NCBI GenBank assembly: GCA_016715885.1
Contig: JADJXL010000021.1
Span: 236,461 to 300,460 of the forward strand
Length of the DNA: 64,000 nucleotides
DNA from: Polyangiaceae bacterium
Lineage (GTDB): Bacteria > Myxococcota_A > Polyangia > Polyangiales > Polyangiaceae
Reading direction: 5' to 3'
Below the pieces are notes generated by a model. It was not told the DNA's origin. It did not search any database and saw only the letters and a program-made list of their open reading frames with translations. Position 1 is the stretch's first letter, and each line of letters starts with the position of its first letter. The position numbers and the translations under genes are program-made. Of the stretch, positions 62,650 through 64,000 are shown piece by piece.

Positions 62650-62789
62650 TTTCGAAAGGGGTCGCGGATGGTTCGAAACCACTTGGGACCCCTTTCGAAA
62701 GGGGTCTAAAATACTTCGAAACCATTTTGGATGGCTTTCGAAAGGGGTCGCGGCAGGTTCGAAACCACTTGGGACCCCTTTCGAAGGGG
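62650..62789. repeat. 43-bp tandem repeat with TTCGAA every 21-22 bases
   Basis: The 14-mer TTTCGAAAGGGGTC starts at 62650, 62693 and 62736, and a shortened copy at 62779, exactly 43 bases apart. Between them TTCGAAACCA starts at 62672, 62715 and 62758. Units 1 and 3 are nearly identical; unit 2 keeps only the two core words. The palindrome GACCCCTTTCGAAAGGGGTC spans the junction of units 1 and 2. It lies just after cas2. Confidence 0.85.
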
Positions 62790-62843
62790 CTTTTTGGAGA
62801 TTTGCTTACGTATTGAGTGGGTTGGAGGGGGGATTCGTTGTCG

Positions 62844-63659
62844 TTATTGTTCTGTGGGTTTTGCGGGTGAGCGGTTGCGCGCATTGGCTTTGGCTTCGGC
62901 GGCGCGGAGGGGTCCGAAGACGAGGGTATCGATTTGGGGATCGAGCTCGGCGGCTTCGGCGATGGCGACGAAGAGGTTGACGGCGCGGATCCATTTGTTG
63001 CGCGCGGCGACGAGGGAGGCGTCGGTGGGGGTGGATGGGCTCGATGGGGCGAGGCGTGCTTTTTCGTCTTCGAGGGAGCCGAGTTTTTTGCCGAGTGTGA
63101 TCCATTCGTCGATGCATTGGGCGAGGGAGCGTTGTTGATCTTTTGGCCCGACGAGGATATTCGACAATTGGCTGTGGATTTCGGGGGTGATGCGGGCTTC
63201 GAGTTGTGCGGCTTGGCCGGCTTCGGCGCGGTAGGATTTTTGGGAGCTGGAGAGGCCGTCTGGGATGAGGAAATCGCGCAATGCGAGCAATGGGGCGCCA
63301 TCGGAATCGCCGAGGAGGAAGGCGGTTGCGGTGAGCAGGCCGTGGGATCCTCGGATGAGGTCGTCGTGTCGGTCGTCGACGAAGGATTGTTCTTTGCTGA
63401 TTTCGCCGAGTCGTGGGTTATCGGGGACGGGTTGTGCGTTTTGGCCGAGCTCGTTGTGAGCGGTAGTGATGCGAGGGAGGCAGGGTGCGAGGTCGTTGGA
63501 GGCGAGGATGGCTTGGTGGGCTGGGGATTCGGGTTTGAGCCATTCAGCGGAGACTTGGAGCATTTCGTCGGTGGGGATTCGTTTGGGGGCCACGGTTTGC
63601 GCGTCCTTTGCGAGGTATGTTGGTTGGAAATGGGTGATGTTGGGGGTGGATGAGAACAC
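62844..63659 (-). CDS. protein of unknown function next to the cas operon
   Basis: 271 residues if started at the GTG at 63659; no in-frame ATG lies before residue 33. Mostly helical, no membrane segment or signal, with an internal region FLIPDGLSSSQKSYRAEAGQ and an Ala-rich C-terminus. I recognise no family. The coding strand is markedly C/A-rich (plus strand G/T-rich), unlike the cas genes. It converges on cas2 across the 43-bp repeats. A relation to CRISPR function is not shown. Confidence 0.6.
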   Translation of the reverse strand: MFSSTPNITHFQPTYLAKDAQTVAPKRIPTDEMLQVSAEWLKPESPAHQAILASNDLAPCLPRITTAHNELGQNAQPVPDNPRLGEISKEQSFVDDRHDDLIRGSHGLLTATAFLLGDSDGAPLLALRDFLIPDGLSSSQKSYRAEAGQAAQLEARITPEIHSQLSNILVGPKDQQRSLAQCIDEWITLGKKLGSLEDEKARLAPSSPSTPTDASLVAARNKWIRAVNLFVAIAEAAELDPQIDTLVFGPLRAAEAKANARNRSPAKPTEQ

Positions 63660-63872
63660 ATGGTGGGGAAGGGGATCAAGAAAAAAGTGTGAGGTGAGGG
63701 GTGTAAAAAAGTGTGGAAGGGGGGTTGTGTGGACGTGTGCGGGTGTGGTAGAGGGGTGGTTGTGTGGAAGGGCTGTTGCGAGCGGTTACGTGGCGCGCCA
63801 GGGCCGGGGGGCGCTCGCAGGGGCACTAGGTCCTTGAAAAGAGAGGAGATTTTGGTAAGCAGCTGGGGTCGC

Positions 63873-64000
63873 ATGTTCGGCCCAGCCAAACCCGCAAGAA
63901 CTGTGCCACTGGGGCGCTCGCAAACCGTCTTGCAAGTGCTCGGGATGACTCGGTTTCTGCGGGACGACATTCCGCTCTCGAAAGGGAGCGGCTCCATTGA
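63873..64000 (+). CDS. start of an ORF cut by the right edge
   Basis: An ATG at 63873 opens a frame of 42 codons to the edge (MFGPAKPARTVPLGRSQT, then VLQVLGMTRFLRDD). GAGAGGAG lies about 25 bases before it, closer to an upstream TTG at 63853. Too short to assign. A converging minus-strand frame over the same bases looks like a shadow. Confidence 0.35.
   Translation, partial: MFGPAKPARTVPLGRSQTVLQVLGMTRFLRDDIPLSKGSGSI

Noticed and set aside
62670..62682. tRNA T-arm-like word GGTTCGAAACC
   Set aside because: It recurs in a 43-base repeat and no acceptor, D or anticodon stem can be formed around it.
62650..62789. CRISPR array after cas2
   Set aside because: The period is only 43 bases, the variable parts of units 1 and 3 are almost the same, and there are no unique spacers of normal length. 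It is listed as a tandem repeat.
62567..63997. Minus-strand ORF of 476 codons over the repeats and right edge
   Set aside because: Pro/Ser/Thr-rich and in another frame than the helical 271-residue protein; it reads through the 43-bp repeats. A shadow.

Overview
The window looks like a chromosomal segment of a myxobacterium, most probably of the Polyangiales. That placement is an inference. It rests on moderately high GC, many eukaryote-like Ser/Thr kinases, DUF2169 proteins beside VgrG spike genes, an NTPase-WD40 protein, HEAT-repeat proteins and many small lipoproteins. No rRNA, tRNA, insertion sequence or complete prophage was recognised.

Layout. 1-11.9 kb: a Suv3-like helicase (cut by the left edge), a large nSTAND-WD40-PEGA protein, a Nif3-family protein, a methyltransferase followed by an ABC exporter whose permease is fused to a CPBP protease, a bile-acid/sodium symporter and a lipoprotein. 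11.9-21.6 kb: type VI secretion island 1, with an M15 peptidase, VgrG, PAAR, an FHA-DUF4123 adaptor, a second VgrG, an N-acetylmuramoyl-L-alanine amidase coupled to it, and a DUF2169 protein. 21.6-28.6 kb: a minus-strand run (radical SAM enzyme, class III aminotransferase, bestrophin, small helical protein, alpha/beta hydrolase), then a thioredoxin-like lipoprotein and clpS. 28.7-37.6 kb: type VI island 2, with a VgrG carrying a long LEA/coiled-coil tail, a DUF1795 chaperone-like protein, a PAAR protein and a second DUF2169 protein; an FMN-binding protein and a 600-base non-coding stretch lie between them. 37.6-46.9 kb: two tandem Gly/Tyr-rich lipoproteins with duplicated leaders, an acyltransferase-like membrane protein, metG, a DUF1801 protein, a HEAT-repeat protein, a HIT protein and a lipoprotein. 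47-52.8 kb: a membrane Ser/Thr kinase, then a compact operon of an ECF-like sigma factor, a soluble Ser/Thr kinase and a SAVED-domain protein with an HExxH metallopeptidase motif. 52.9-62.6 kb: a complete type I-G (formerly I-U) cas operon (cas3, csx17, csb1, csb2, cas4-cas1, cas2). After cas2 comes a 43-bp-period repeat, not a CRISPR array, then one gene of unknown function and an ORF cut by the right edge.

How the parts may work together. Each type VI island carries a spike (VgrG + PAAR) with its loading factors (DUF4123, DUF2169, DUF1795) and candidate cargo that cuts peptidoglycan; the sheath and baseplate genes are not in the window. The strongest candidate for an undescribed system is the sigma factor / kinase / SAVED-metallopeptidase operon directly upstream of cas3. 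It resembles in logic the type III-associated CalpL/CalpT/CalpS cascade (SAVED-Lon protease, anti-sigma factor, sigma factor), but has a zinc-peptidase motif in place of Lon and a kinase in place of the known anti-sigma partner, and no nucleotide cyclase is visible nearby.

Two further DNA-level signals stand out: an over-represented octamer, GGTTTGTC/GACAAACC, scattered through genes on both strands, and a two-copy structured repeat whose core is conserved while its long stem differs in sequence but keeps pairing.
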